A stretch of DNA of 64,000 bases, taken from assembly GCF_000340885.1 (NCBI RefSeq), contig NC_020291.1, positions 3,347,001-3,411,000 on the forward strand, in the 5' to 3' direction. The notes beneath the pieces were generated by a model. It saw only the letters and a list, made by a program, of their open reading frames with translations, searched no databases and had not been told where the DNA came from. Below, piece by piece: positions 19,553-29,256 of this stretch. The stretch is from Clostridium saccharoperbutylacetonicum N1-4(HMT). GTDB lineage: Bacteria; Bacillota; Clostridia; Clostridiales; Clostridiaceae. Numbering within the stretch: position 1 is the first letter of the stretch; every line of letters begins with the position of its first letter. The position numbers and the translations under genes were made by a program.

Positions 19553-20029
19553 ATGAAAAAATTGTTAATATTAATCTGCACTGTTATTATTATGTCTCAA
19601 TTTCTAATTGGCTGTTCAGCAAACAAAAATGTTGAATTTAAAGAATTTTTTTCTCAAGTAATTGGATTTAGCGAAAATGACAAAAAATCAGAACCTATAC
19701 AGCAGGATATAATCCTCATGTTGACTAATGACGATTTTCAGAAGTTTAAGGATGAATACTTTACACCAAGAGAAATTCCAATGGAATCACCTGATAAAGA
19801 AAAGGCGGTTTTATTCTTACAAATACCGTCTCAAACTTCATCAGTAGACTCTTATAGTGTTGAAAGTATAAATGTAAGTGATAATACTTTAACAGTAAAC
19901 TTAAAACAATCTAGATGTTACGAAGTAGATGGCATAAGTGGCTTCAATGGCTCGTGGAAATTGGTTATATTAATAGAAGTCGATAAAACTAATTTAAAAA
20001 ACAATATGGAGATTGTTGTAAACAAATAA
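19553..20029 (+). CDS. Small secreted lipoprotein of unknown function
   Basis: The 158-residue product starts with a lipoprotein signal (MKKLLILICTVIIM, lipobox LIGC with Cys 21) and continues as a soluble domain with no motif I recognise. The RBS is weak (TTGGGAG). It stands alone between the IS110 remnant and two terminators. Nothing links it to nitrogen fixation except position. Confidence 0.55.
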   Translation: MKKLLILICTVIIMSQFLIGCSANKNVEFKEFFSQVIGFSENDKKSEPIQQDIILMLTNDDFQKFKDEYFTPREIPMESPDKEKAVLFLQIPSQTSSVDSYSVESINVSDNTLTVNLKQSRCYEVDGISGFNGSWKLVILIEVDKTNLKNNMEIVVNK

Positions 20030-20150
20030 TTTAAACATACGTAAGGACTACAATTGTGGAAATATAATATCACTAAAAATAATACACAATGTTCTTAATT
20101 TGTGTATCAGCAAATAATATAACAGAATGAAAAACTATTTGCATAGAGGA

Positions 20151-20187
20151 GACCAATAAAAATTTTAATATATTGATTGGTCTATTT
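20151..20187 (+). terminator. Terminator
   Basis: GACCAAT (20151-20157) pairs with ATTGGTC (20176-20182), followed by TATTTTT. It lies downstream of the lipoprotein gene. Confidence 0.7.
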
Positions 20188-20223
20188 TTCGTGTAAATCT
20201 TTATTAAAGAAAAATGGTGAGAA

Positions 20224-20265
20224 AACCTGCTAAAAAGTATTGACTTTGCTTAGCAGGTTTTTATT
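20224..20265 (+). terminator. Second terminator
   Basis: AACCTGCTAA (20224-20233) pairs perfectly with TTAGCAGGTT (20250-20259), followed by TTTATTTT. Confidence 0.75.
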
Positions 20266-20313
20266 TTAAAACTAATAAGGATGTGATAAATATCTTTAAT
20301 ACTATGTTTATCA

Positions 20314-20394
20314 ATGATAATTCTAATGTTAGCAGGATGTAGTAAAATTGTGAAATCAAATAAAATATCAGATGGTGAATTAAAAATAGCATAA
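20314..20394 (+). pseudogene. Broken lipoprotein leader (binding-protein relic)
   Basis: A 26-codon frame, ATG at 20314, encodes MIILMLAGCSKIVKSNK and then DGELKIA and a stop. LAGCS is a clean lipobox, and DGELKIA resembles the start of the mature part of substrate-binding lipoproteins. The gene is truncated there, just before a nitrogenase-like fragment. Confidence 0.5.
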
Positions 20395-20416
20395 TCAATT
20401 TAAATTAGGAGGAATT

Positions 20417-20563
20417 GGTAATGAATTTACGCCAAGCAGAAAGGTTTCTGGATCCATATTTGCAATTTCTACAATTGAAAATGCGATTCCAATTTTACAT
20501 GGTTCAAGTGAGGGTGGATTTCATTATAAATATGTTTGTAGGAGGAGCTGGAAACCAGCATAA
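20417..20563 (+). pseudogene. Nitrogenase component-1-like N-terminal relic
   Basis: In this frame the sequence reads TPSRKVSGSIFAISTIENAIPILHGSS followed by GGFHYKYV (long run split: SGSIFAISTIENAIPILHG). That is the N-terminal cluster region of NifD/E/K/N-type proteins, where HGSxGC normally follows. The second Cys is lost (SEGG) and a stop comes at 20561. An AGGAGGA site precedes it. It is the remains of an additional nitrogenase-like subunit, distinct from nif and anf copies here. Confidence 0.6.
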
Positions 20564-21005
20564 GCGAAAAGTTTATATCGAAGAGAGGCTAAAAGAACAA
20601 TTTCTTAAGTTAAGTAAATATACTTGTGTAATATATTGCAAGGATTTTAGAAATATAGGTAAATTAATAAACTTTTATGGTTATCTATTGAAATTAAAAA
20701 TAAAATATATAGCTGTTACAGTAAAACAAAATAGGTATATGAGTTTGTTTTCTGAAAATCAATTATTTGAGATGGCAAAAGAGAATATAATAGGTGGTTT
20801 AAGTAAGTTAGATTATGAAGCACCTTGGGAAATTAATTCTAATAATGAAGAAATAATTACATTTGAAAAAGATGCGGATATATATGCTGGGGATATGCCT
20901 ATTAAAAGTTCTAAACATATAAATCCACCAGCATTTATACCATTAGATTTCGATAATTATGAAAAATTTATACTTCATTATATAGATATAATTAAAGGTA
21001 AATAA
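20532..21005 (+). CDS. Unknown protein joined to the nitrogenase-like relic
   Basis: From the ATG at 20532 a 157-residue frame begins MFVGGAGNQHKRKVYIEE and contains CVIYCKDFRNIGKLI, LFEMAKENIIGG and HINPPAFIPLDFDNYEKF. I do not recognise it. The same frame is open upstream to 20415, but there it is an out-of-frame reading of the nitrogenase-like relic, so those residues are not counted. It may be the tail of a gene brought next to the relic by deletion. Confidence 0.35.
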   Translation: MFVGGAGNQHKRKVYIEERLKEQFLKLSKYTCVIYCKDFRNIGKLINFYGYLLKLKIKYIAVTVKQNRYMSLFSENQLFEMAKENIIGGLSKLDYEAPWEINSNNEEIITFEKDADIYAGDMPIKSSKHINPPAFIPLDFDNYEKFILHYIDIIKGK

Positions 21006-21039
21006 TAAGATGTTTAATTAGAAAATTGATATTTAAAAT

Positions 21040-21069
21040 AGCCTAGAGTATAAAAAAATATTCTAGGCT
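21040..21069. terminator. Bidirectional terminator between convergent genes
   Basis: AGCCTAGA (21040-21047) pairs with TCTAGGCT (21062-21069) between the rightward unknown gene and the leftward AnfO-like gene. T-runs are modest on both sides. Confidence 0.55.
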
Positions 21070-21160
21070 GATTTACATGTTTGGGGGAAATTTGATAAAT
21101 TATTTGAAATTTAATTACTAAATAAAGGTCATTTAGATAAAAAATATGATATTTAATAAA

Positions 21161-21787
21161 TTAAGAAGGGGAGATATTTACAGTCATTAATTCATTTGTG
21201 TTAGATGATATTTGGTAATTAAAGCCTATTTCTGGTAATGATTTATCAAACCATTTGGGAATATGATCGCAGATAATTTCTAAATTTTTTACATCCTCTT
21301 TTTTCAAAAAGGGAATTATTAGTTGTTTAGATGTGATTTTTTCATTAGATTGTAAAATTTTATATAAATCAAGCTTATAATTACCGAATTTGTCTACTTT
21401 TTGGGGCGCAAACATGTCTATGGTTTGTGATTGTAAAAAAATTTTCTTTTCTTGTTTTCTCTTTTCGGAATCTAATATTGAATCTAAAAAATTAATAGGT
21501 GTTCCAGTAAATTCATATATTGTAAAACCGTTAAAATCTAAAAAATTTATTAAGAATCCAGAAATTTTTTTTGCTACAAAGATTTTGCAATTAACAAGCT
21601 CAGATAATAAATTTGTATAATAAGTTCTTATAAAATTCAAATCATAATCATCTAATCGAAGTTCATAGGGGATGCTTTTGGCCTTTAACCATTTTCCATT
21701 AGATTTTTCGTATAATATCACTGTGCCATTAGTTTGCCAACTGCAAGTTTCTTTGTGATTATTTAATAAAACTGCAACTATATCCAT
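21161..21787 (-). CDS. Second AnfO-family protein
   Basis: The 208-residue product is read leftward. It shares the AnfO layout with the gene at 7294: N-terminal IVAVLLNNHKETCSW, CKIFVAKKISGFLINFL then FTIYEFTGTPINFLD, a variable linker, YKLDLYKILQSNEKITSK, and EIICDHIPKWFDKS (compare EIRCCHVPPWL). By-eye identity to the first copy is low. It is divergent from anfH, which is the usual association for AnfO. The ATG at 21787 follows an AAGGAGTG site. Confidence 0.65.
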   Translation of the reverse strand: MDIVAVLLNNHKETCSWQTNGTVILYEKSNGKWLKAKSIPYELRLDDYDLNFIRTYYTNLLSELVNCKIFVAKKISGFLINFLDFNGFTIYEFTGTPINFLDSILDSEKRKQEKKIFLQSQTIDMFAPQKVDKFGNYKLDLYKILQSNEKITSKQLIIPFLKKEDVKNLEIICDHIPKWFDKSLPEIGFNYQISSNTNELMTVNISPS

Positions 21788-21912
21788 AAAATCACTCCTT
21801 AATAAAATTTAAATTTAGAACTGAATAGTATTTTTGAATAGTATAGAATATTAACAATGTAAAAGCAATACAAATATTAAATATAAAAAAAGTAAAATTT
21901 TATAAAAATGTA

Positions 21913-22008
21913 TTGACAATATAATTTGTGAATGTATAATAAGAACTAATAAAAGCAAACAAAAACAAATAACAAAAGCAAATAAAAACTAACAAAAGCA
22001 AATAAAAA
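21913..22008 (+). promoter_or_regulatory. anfHDGK promoter followed by GCAAAC/GCAAAT direct repeats
   Basis: TTGACA (21913-21918) and TATAAT (21935-21940) with a 16-nt spacer form a strong vegetative promoter. From 21954 there is AGCAAACAAAAAC, then two identical 18-nt units AACAAAAGCAAATAAAAA (21971-21988 and 21991-22008) on a 20-nt period. That is about two helical turns, as expected for cooperative binding of a repressor. A related element lies in the same place at nifH and modA. Mo-dependent repression is the natural guess. Confidence 0.65.
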
Positions 22009-22089
22009 ATAACATTATCTAACGAAAATGAAAGGTGATCAATGTTATTGATTCATTTAAATAACTAGATATTATGTATGAATAATTTG

Positions 22090-22136
22090 TACAAAGAGGT
22101 ATTAATTTATTTTAATAAATTATGCCTCTTATTTTT
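22090..22136 (+). promoter_or_regulatory. ANTAR-like hexaloop overlapping a terminator, anfH leader
   Basis: TAC-[AAAGAG]-GTA (22090-22101) has a six-base loop with A1 and G4. It overlaps the arm GAGGTATTAATTTATT, which pairs with AATAAATTATGCCTC (to about 22128), followed by TTATTTTTT. This sits about 150 nt after the promoter and 590 nt before anfH. Confidence 0.55.
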
Positions 22137-22169
22137 TATCTTATAAATACCACGAATATTTATAAGATA
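22137..22169 (+). ncRNA. anfH-leader hairpin 1 with ACCACGAAT loop
   Basis: A perfect 12-bp stem (TATCTTATAAAT, 22137-22148; ATTTATAAGATA, 22158-22169) presents the nine-base loop ACCACGAAT. The same loop recurs twice downstream on different stems. Confidence 0.6.
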
Positions 22170-22293
22170 ATTGAAAAATTTTTAAAGTATAAATAAAAAA
22201 TACTTACACTCAATATCTTTTTCTACAGTGTAATAAAAAAGATAAATTGAGATCTTGACTATGGCAGTCTTGATATATATAAATTAATTATTG

Positions 22294-22318
22294 AAAGGAG
22301 TGATGCTTTATGGCTTAA
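22294..22318 (+). other. Two-codon mini-ORF with strong RBS in the anfH leader
   Basis: AAAGGAG (22294-22300) lies 9 nt before ATG-GCT-TAA (22310-22318). It could be a minimal leader peptide or the scar of a deleted gene. Both are guesses; the RBS-ATG-stop arrangement itself is plain. Confidence 0.35.
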
Positions 22319-22360
22319 AGAGTTACTTTTTAAAGAATTAAAGAAAACAAGAAAAACTTT

Positions 22361-22450
22361 TTATCATACCACGAATATAGTATAAAGTTATGATAAATTT
22401 TAATCCTATGGCACCAGGTCTATTAAAGTCACCTATTTTATTGGAAATAA
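22361..22450 (+). ncRNA. anfH-leader structured RNA, copy A
   Basis: The outer stem TTATCATA (22361-22368) with TATGATAA (22389-22396) encloses the loop sequence ACCACGAAT (22369-22377). It is followed by AATCCTATGGCACCAGG (22402-22417) and a segment ending GTCACCT. After it comes TTTATTGGAAATAAAG and TTTTT, a weak terminator. The UGG of UAUGGCACC can pair with CCA of the loop, suggesting a pseudoknot. Confidence 0.55.
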
Positions 22451-22509
22451 AGCTTTTTCATTGTAATTTAGAAAAAATATAATGTAAATATCTAAATAAA
22501 AACAAAATA

Positions 22510-22616
22510 CCTCATGTTATACCACGAATATAACATGAGGAAATAGTAATAAATAATCCTAGTGGCACCAAGCTTATAAAATCACTTATTATATTGTACC
22601 AAAATAAGTGTTTTTT
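22510..22616 (+). ncRNA. anfH-leader structured RNA, copy B, with terminator
   Basis: CCTCATGTTAT (22510-22520) pairs perfectly with ATAACATGAGG (22530-22540) around loop ACCACGAAT (22521-22529). AATCCTAGTGGCACCAAG follows (about 22555-22572), and GUGG can pair with CCAC of the loop. Then CACTTATT pairs with AATAAGTG before TTTTTT (22583-22616), a terminator about 110 nt before anfH. An aptamer-like part followed by a terminator is the layout of a riboswitch. Copies A and B share the order and spacing of these parts, while their stems differ with compensating changes. Confidence 0.6.
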
Positions 22617-22703
22617 ATCAATAAAATTTTAATTGATAAAAGGTAAGAGTCTTAAATTTTTTAAAAAGTAAAAATTATATAAATTATTTGAATGAATATT
22701 TAA

Positions 22704-25142
<2,439 letters not shown>

Positions 25143-25156
25143 AGGAGGCGGAGTTT

Positions 25157-25507
25157 ATGATAGATCCTAAAAAGGAAAAAATGAATCAGCTTGTAGATTA
25201 TATTATGAAAAACTGTTTGTGGCAATTTCATTCTCGTAAATGGGATAGAGAGAGACAAAATGAAAATATATTGCTTAAAACAAAGCAGCTTTTAGTGGGT
25301 GAGCTAGTTAAAACAGACACACCAGAAGATAAATGCTACTGGGTAGATGCAATATGTCTAGCAGATGCTTTTAAAAGCAGATATTCATGGATTACAGATA
25401 TGACAAAAGAAGAAATTGAAAAACTTATGAATGAAGTTAAAGAACGTATGGATTTGATAACTATATACGGATCGCTTAATTTGGAATTAACTGATCCGCG
25501 TTATTAG
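25157..25507 (+). CDS. anfG: Fe-only nitrogenase delta subunit AnfG
   Basis: The 116-residue protein is the small third subunit present only in V- and Fe-nitrogenases. It has LVDYIMKNCLWQFHSRKWDRE, CYWVDAICLADAFK and a C-terminal YGSLNLELTDPRY, which are delta-subunit signatures. It lies between anfD and anfK, with 14 and 15 nt gaps, as in all anf operons. Confidence 0.95.
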   Translation: MIDPKKEKMNQLVDYIMKNCLWQFHSRKWDRERQNENILLKTKQLLVGELVKTDTPEDKCYWVDAICLADAFKSRYSWITDMTKEEIEKLMNEVKERMDLITIYGSLNLELTDPRY

Positions 25508-25522
25508 AAAGGAGTGATTGTA

Positions 25523-26926
25523 ATGTCTTGCGGAATAGAAATAAAAGAAAAAGAACGTGCTGGTGTAATCAATCCAATATTCACATGTCAGCCAGCAGGA
25601 GCTCAATTTGTAAGTATTGGAGTTAAGGATTGTATAGGATTGGTACATGGGGGACAAGGTTGTGTTATGTTTGTAAGACTAATATTTTCACAACACTTTA
25701 AAGAAAGTTTTGAAATTGCATCTTCATCTTTGCATGAAGATGGAGCAGTATTTGGTGCTCTTAACAGAGTTGAAGAAGGTGTTGATGTACTTTTAATGAG
25801 ATATCCAGATGTTAAGGTTATTCCTATTATATCAACATGCTCAACAGAAGTTATTGGTGATGATATCGATGGTGTAATAAGAAAGCTTAATGATGGATTA
25901 TTGAAAGAAAAATATCCAGGTAGAGAAGTTCATTTAATTCCAGTCCATACACCAAGTTTTAAAGGCAGCCAAATAAGTGGATATGATGTAGCTGTTGAAG
26001 CTTTTGTGAAACATTTTGCTAAAAAAAGTGAGCCAAATGGAAAATTAAATCTTATTACAGGATGGGTAAATCCAGGTGATGTCACAGAAATTAAGCATAT
26101 TTTAAATGAAATGGAGATTGATGCTACGGTTCTCTTTGAAATTGAAAGTTTTGATTCGCCATTGATGCCGGCAGAACATACAGTTTCTCATGGCGAGACT
26201 ACTATAGAGGACTTAGTTGATACTGCTAATGCTACAGCAACTTTAGCACTTAATAGGTATGAAGGAGCAAAAGCAGCTGAATATTTAGAAGATGAGTTTC
26301 AAGTCCCTGCTACAATAGGACCAACTCCTATAGGAATCAGAAATACAGATTTATTTGTACAAACATTAAAAGAAATAACTGGAAAATCAATTCCAAAATC
26401 TTTAGCTTATGAACGTGGAGTTGCAATTGATGCAATACAAGATCTTACACATATGTTCTTAGCAGATAAAAAAGTGGCTATATATGGAAGTGCAGATTTA
26501 GTTATTTCATTAGCACAATTTTGCTTGGATTTAGAAATGAAACCAGTATTGCTTTTACTTGGTGATGATAATACCAAGTATGTAAAAGATCCAAGAATTG
26601 AAGAACTTAAAAAGCTTCAAGAAAATGTAAATTTCAAAATGGAAATCGTTACTAATGCAGACTTCTGGGAACTAGAAAACAGAATAAAGAATGAGGGACT
26701 AGAATTAGATCTTATATTAGGTCATTCAAAAGGTAGATTTATCGGAATAGATTATAAAATTCCAATGGTAAGAGTTGGATTCCCAGTTTATGACCGTGCA
26801 GGAATGTATAGAGATCCGATAGTAGGGTATAAAGGAGCAATGAGGCTCGCTGAATTAATGGCAAATACTATATTTACTGATATGGAGTACAAGAAAAACA
26901 AAGAATGGGTTCTAAATATGTGGTAA
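25523..26926 (+). CDS. anfK: Fe-only nitrogenase beta subunit AnfK
   Basis: This is the P-cluster partner of AnfD. The 467-residue chain has FTCQPAGAQFVSIG, VHGGQGCVMFVRLIFSQHF, STCSTEVIGDDIDG and FPVYDRAGMYRDPIVGYKGA (shown in parts). I chose the ATG at 25523 because AAAGGAG at 25508-25514 is 8 nt before it; an in-frame GTG at 25514 overlaps that site. It ends the structural anf genes. Confidence 0.96.
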   Translation: MSCGIEIKEKERAGVINPIFTCQPAGAQFVSIGVKDCIGLVHGGQGCVMFVRLIFSQHFKESFEIASSSLHEDGAVFGALNRVEEGVDVLLMRYPDVKVIPIISTCSTEVIGDDIDGVIRKLNDGLLKEKYPGREVHLIPVHTPSFKGSQISGYDVAVEAFVKHFAKKSEPNGKLNLITGWVNPGDVTEIKHILNEMEIDATVLFEIESFDSPLMPAEHTVSHGETTIEDLVDTANATATLALNRYEGAKAAEYLEDEFQVPATIGPTPIGIRNTDLFVQTLKEITGKSIPKSLAYERGVAIDAIQDLTHMFLADKKVAIYGSADLVISLAQFCLDLEMKPVLLLLGDDNTKYVKDPRIEELKKLQENVNFKMEIVTNADFWELENRIKNEGLELDLILGHSKGRFIGIDYKIPMVRVGFPVYDRAGMYRDPIVGYKGAMRLAELMANTIFTDMEYKKNKEWVLNMW

Positions 26927-27238
26927 AAACCTGCCTTTATGTAAGTTTAATTAAAAATTTTATTTGATCTTGTTAGTGAATATTTAATCAAAGCATAGGA
27001 ATGAAATTATGACTCAAATATTTGTTTATTTTTAATATTTGTAAATAGATTATCATGGATATAATAAAACTCCCCTTTATTATATAGGGTAAAACTATTT
27101 AGATGTTATTTTATCTAAATGGTTTTACCTCAAAATTACAAAAATATATTGAATAAGTTAAATAATGCGAGCTTATTATTTAACTATGATTAGATTTTAA
27201 GTGGTTCGCTAGCAGAAATATATAAAGGAGTAGGTATA
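26927..27238 (+). other. Spacer after anfK with a strong hairpin
   Basis: No gene is seen. GGTAAAACTATTTAGAT (27088-27104) pairs with ATCTAAATGGTTTTACC (27113-27129), a 17-bp stem without a T-run. It could be a processing or mRNA-stabilising hairpin at the 3' end of anfHDGK. A possible TATAAT is at about 27059-27064. The RBS AAAGGAG precedes the next gene. Confidence 0.5.
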
Positions 27239-27658
27239 ATGATTAAAATCAAGATTAATGGAGCGGATCCAGATACATTTAATAAAAATTATAAAGATGC
27301 AAAAGCTTACCATAATAGGGCGGAACAATTTTTGAGTGAGGGACAATATCCCAGCGTGGTATTTAATGTAGCTTCAATAGCATTAGAGCGTTATTTAATA
27401 GCGTTAGGTAATTTATATGGTATAGATGCGGAAAATCATAATTATGGATCGCTTATGGATTCGGTTGAAATTGTTATTGATTTTCCAGAGGATTTAAATA
27501 AAGAAATAAGATTTCTTGATGTAGTCTATGATATCTGTTCTGTTGATAATTCTTATTCCAAAAATCCTGATTTATTAGACTTGCATCAAATACTTGTAAT
27601 ATGCAGTAAAGTTAAGAATATAATTGATGAGATAAATGATTATCCACAAAATTTCTGA
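27239..27658 (+). CDS. HEPN-like small helical protein
   Basis: The 139-residue soluble protein has the HEPN-like pattern AKAYHNRAEQFLSEGQYPSVVFNVASIALERYLIAL (in parts) followed by HNYGSLMDSVE, where the second part of the fold would start. HEPN proteins bind nucleotides or RNA, or pair with nucleotidyltransferases; the toxic RxxxxH motif is not evident here. It sits between anfK and a second nifI1, so it probably belongs to the anf accessory set. Its role is unknown. Confidence 0.55.
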   Translation: MIKIKINGADPDTFNKNYKDAKAYHNRAEQFLSEGQYPSVVFNVASIALERYLIALGNLYGIDAENHNYGSLMDSVEIVIDFPEDLNKEIRFLDVVYDICSVDNSYSKNPDLLDLHQILVICSKVKNIIDEINDYPQNF

Positions 27659-27781
27659 AAATAAAAAGGAGTTAATAAAATTAACAATACTTTAAGTCAT
27701 ATTATCTAAGGAATTTATGATACATGACTTATAAAGTGAATTATTAAAAAATATAAGTTTTGGAGATAGGAGGATGTATAT

Positions 27782-28108
27782 ATGTTGATGGTACGAGCAA
27801 TTATTAGGATTGAAAAAGTAGATGATGTATTAAAAGAATTAAGTGTGGCAGGTTTCCCATCAGTAAGTAAAATGGATGTTGTAGGAAGAGGAAAACAAAA
27901 GGGGTTCAAATTTGGTGATGTACTTTATGATGAAATACCTAAAGAAATGTTATTGCTTATAGTAAATGATGAAGACAAAGATGATGTAGTTAATATAATC
28001 ATGAGAATAGCAAGAACTGGTGAAAATGGTGCGTTTGGTGATGGTAAAATATTTGTTAGTCCAGTTGAAGAAGCATATACAGTAAGTACTAACAGTAAAG
28101 GATTATAG
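27782..28108 (+). CDS. nifI1: PII-like regulator NifI1, anf-associated copy
   Basis: The 108-residue GlnB-family protein begins MLMVRAIIRIEKVDDVL and has VVGRGKQKGFKFG and GDGKIFVSPVEEAYTV. It is a clear paralogue of the gene at 10527. It follows the HEPN-like gene behind AGGAGG and precedes nifI2. Placed after anfHDGK, it probably controls the Fe-only enzyme after translation, as NifI1/2 does for MoFe protein. That target is inferred. Confidence 0.93.
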   Translation: MLMVRAIIRIEKVDDVLKELSVAGFPSVSKMDVVGRGKQKGFKFGDVLYDEIPKEMLLLIVNDEDKDDVVNIIMRIARTGENGAFGDGKIFVSPVEEAYTVSTNSKGL

Positions 28109-28119
28109 GAGGGAAAAGT

Positions 28120-28500
28120 ATGAAAGAAGTAATGGCTTTTATTCGTATAAAAAAGATTAACAAAACCAAAAAAGCTCTTTTAAATGTAGGATTCCCTTCT
28201 ATGACATGTAGAAATATTTTAGGAAGAGGTAAGAAAAAAATAGATTTTAAGTTAACGATATCACCTTTAGAAGCAGCTAAGGAAATTCCAGAGATTTATG
28301 AAGCTAGCTCAGAAGAACATAGATTGGTGCCAAAGAGATTGATAACGCTGATTGTTAATGATGATGAAGTGGAAAAAGTAGTTGAAGCAATTATGGAAGT
28401 AAATTCAACTGGAAATCCTGGGGATGGAAAGATATTTATAATTCCAATTAGTGAGACCTATAGAATTAGAACAGGTGAAACTGGAGAAGAGGCTTTATAA
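28120..28500 (+). CDS. nifI2: PII-like regulator NifI2, anf-associated copy
   Basis: The 126-residue GlnB-family protein has MKEVMAFIRIKKINKTKKAL, LGRGKKKIDF, an insert before HRLVPKRLITLIVNDDEV, and GDGKIFIIPISETYRIRTG. It pairs with the nifI1 12 nt upstream and mirrors the nifI2 at 10878. Confidence 0.93.
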   Translation: MKEVMAFIRIKKINKTKKALLNVGFPSMTCRNILGRGKKKIDFKLTISPLEAAKEIPEIYEASSEEHRLVPKRLITLIVNDDEVEKVVEAIMEVNSTGNPGDGKIFIIPISETYRIRTGETGEEAL

Positions 28501-28541
28501 ATAAAAGCTAAAATATTACAATTGAAATGAGGTGATTTTGA

Positions 28542-29255
28542 ATGAGGATTCATTATTTGCAGCATGTGCCATTTGAAAATCCAGGAAATATTATTGAATG
28601 GGCTCATAAAAATGGCCATAAACTAACAGGAACTCATTTATATAATTTTGAGGCAGTTCCTACAATGGAACAGTTGGATTGGCTAATAGTTATGGGTGGG
28701 CCAATGAATATTTATGAAGAGGAAAAATACGAATGGCTTAAATATGAAAAAAGGTTTATCAAGGAAGCTATAGAGAACAATAAAATTGTAATTGGTATTT
28801 GCCTTGGAGCACAGCTTATTACTGATGTTTTAGGTGGGAAAGTTACTAAAAATCCTAAAAAAGAAATTGGATTTTTCCATATAAATTTTGATAATGGAAT
28901 ATTAAAATCAACGTTATTCAAAGGTTTTCCAAACGTTATAAACGTTTTCCATTGGCATGGTGATACATTTAGTGAAATTGGCGAGGGCTGTGAAATTGTT
29001 GCTAGCAGTGAGGCTTGTAATAATCAAGGTTTTATTTATAATGAACATGTTGTTGGATTTCAATTTCATATGGAATGTAAAGAAAAAAATGTTTTGTCTT
29101 TAATTACAAATTGTGGCGATGAAATAGTTACTGATATGTATATTCAATCTGAAGAAGAAATAAAAGCCAATTTAGATTATTTACAAAATGCCAATTCTCT
29201 AATGTATACTTTTTTAGATAACTTAGAAAAATATTATCTAAAGAGGTGGAAGTAA
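28542..29255 (+). CDS. Class I glutamine amidotransferase (GMP-synthase-like)
   Basis: The 237-residue protein is a stand-alone class I amidotransferase: MGGPMNIYEEEKYEWL, the nucleophile elbow GICLGAQLITDVLGGKV, and GFQFHMECKE, supplying the Cys-His-Glu triad. Such enzymes transfer ammonia from glutamine to an unknown acceptor or hydrolyse gamma-glutamyl compounds. It begins 42 nt after nifI2 and ends 1 nt before the next gene, so it lies in the anf accessory operon. Why an amidotransferase is there is not known; a link with nitrogen status is an inference. Confidence 0.85.
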   Translation: MRIHYLQHVPFENPGNIIEWAHKNGHKLTGTHLYNFEAVPTMEQLDWLIVMGGPMNIYEEEKYEWLKYEKRFIKEAIENNKIVIGICLGAQLITDVLGGKVTKNPKKEIGFFHINFDNGILKSTLFKGFPNVINVFHWHGDTFSEIGEGCEIVASSEACNNQGFIYNEHVVGFQFHMECKEKNVLSLITNCGDEIVTDMYIQSEEEIKANLDYLQNANSLMYTFLDNLEKYYLKRWK

Positions 29256-29256
29256 G

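Noticed and set aside
20415..20531. N-terminal extension of the unknown gene at 20532
   Set aside because: In that stretch another frame encodes a recognisable nitrogenase-like N-terminus, so this frame is only its shadow.
21951..22010. CRISPR-like direct repeats
   Set aside because: Only two 18-nt identical units on a 20-nt period with almost no spacer; they sit right after a promoter, so an operator is more likely.
22361..22616. Moco, fluoride, preQ1 or c-di-GMP riboswitch
   Set aside because: None of the conserved cores of those classes that I know matches the ACCACGAAT loop plus GGCACC arrangement.
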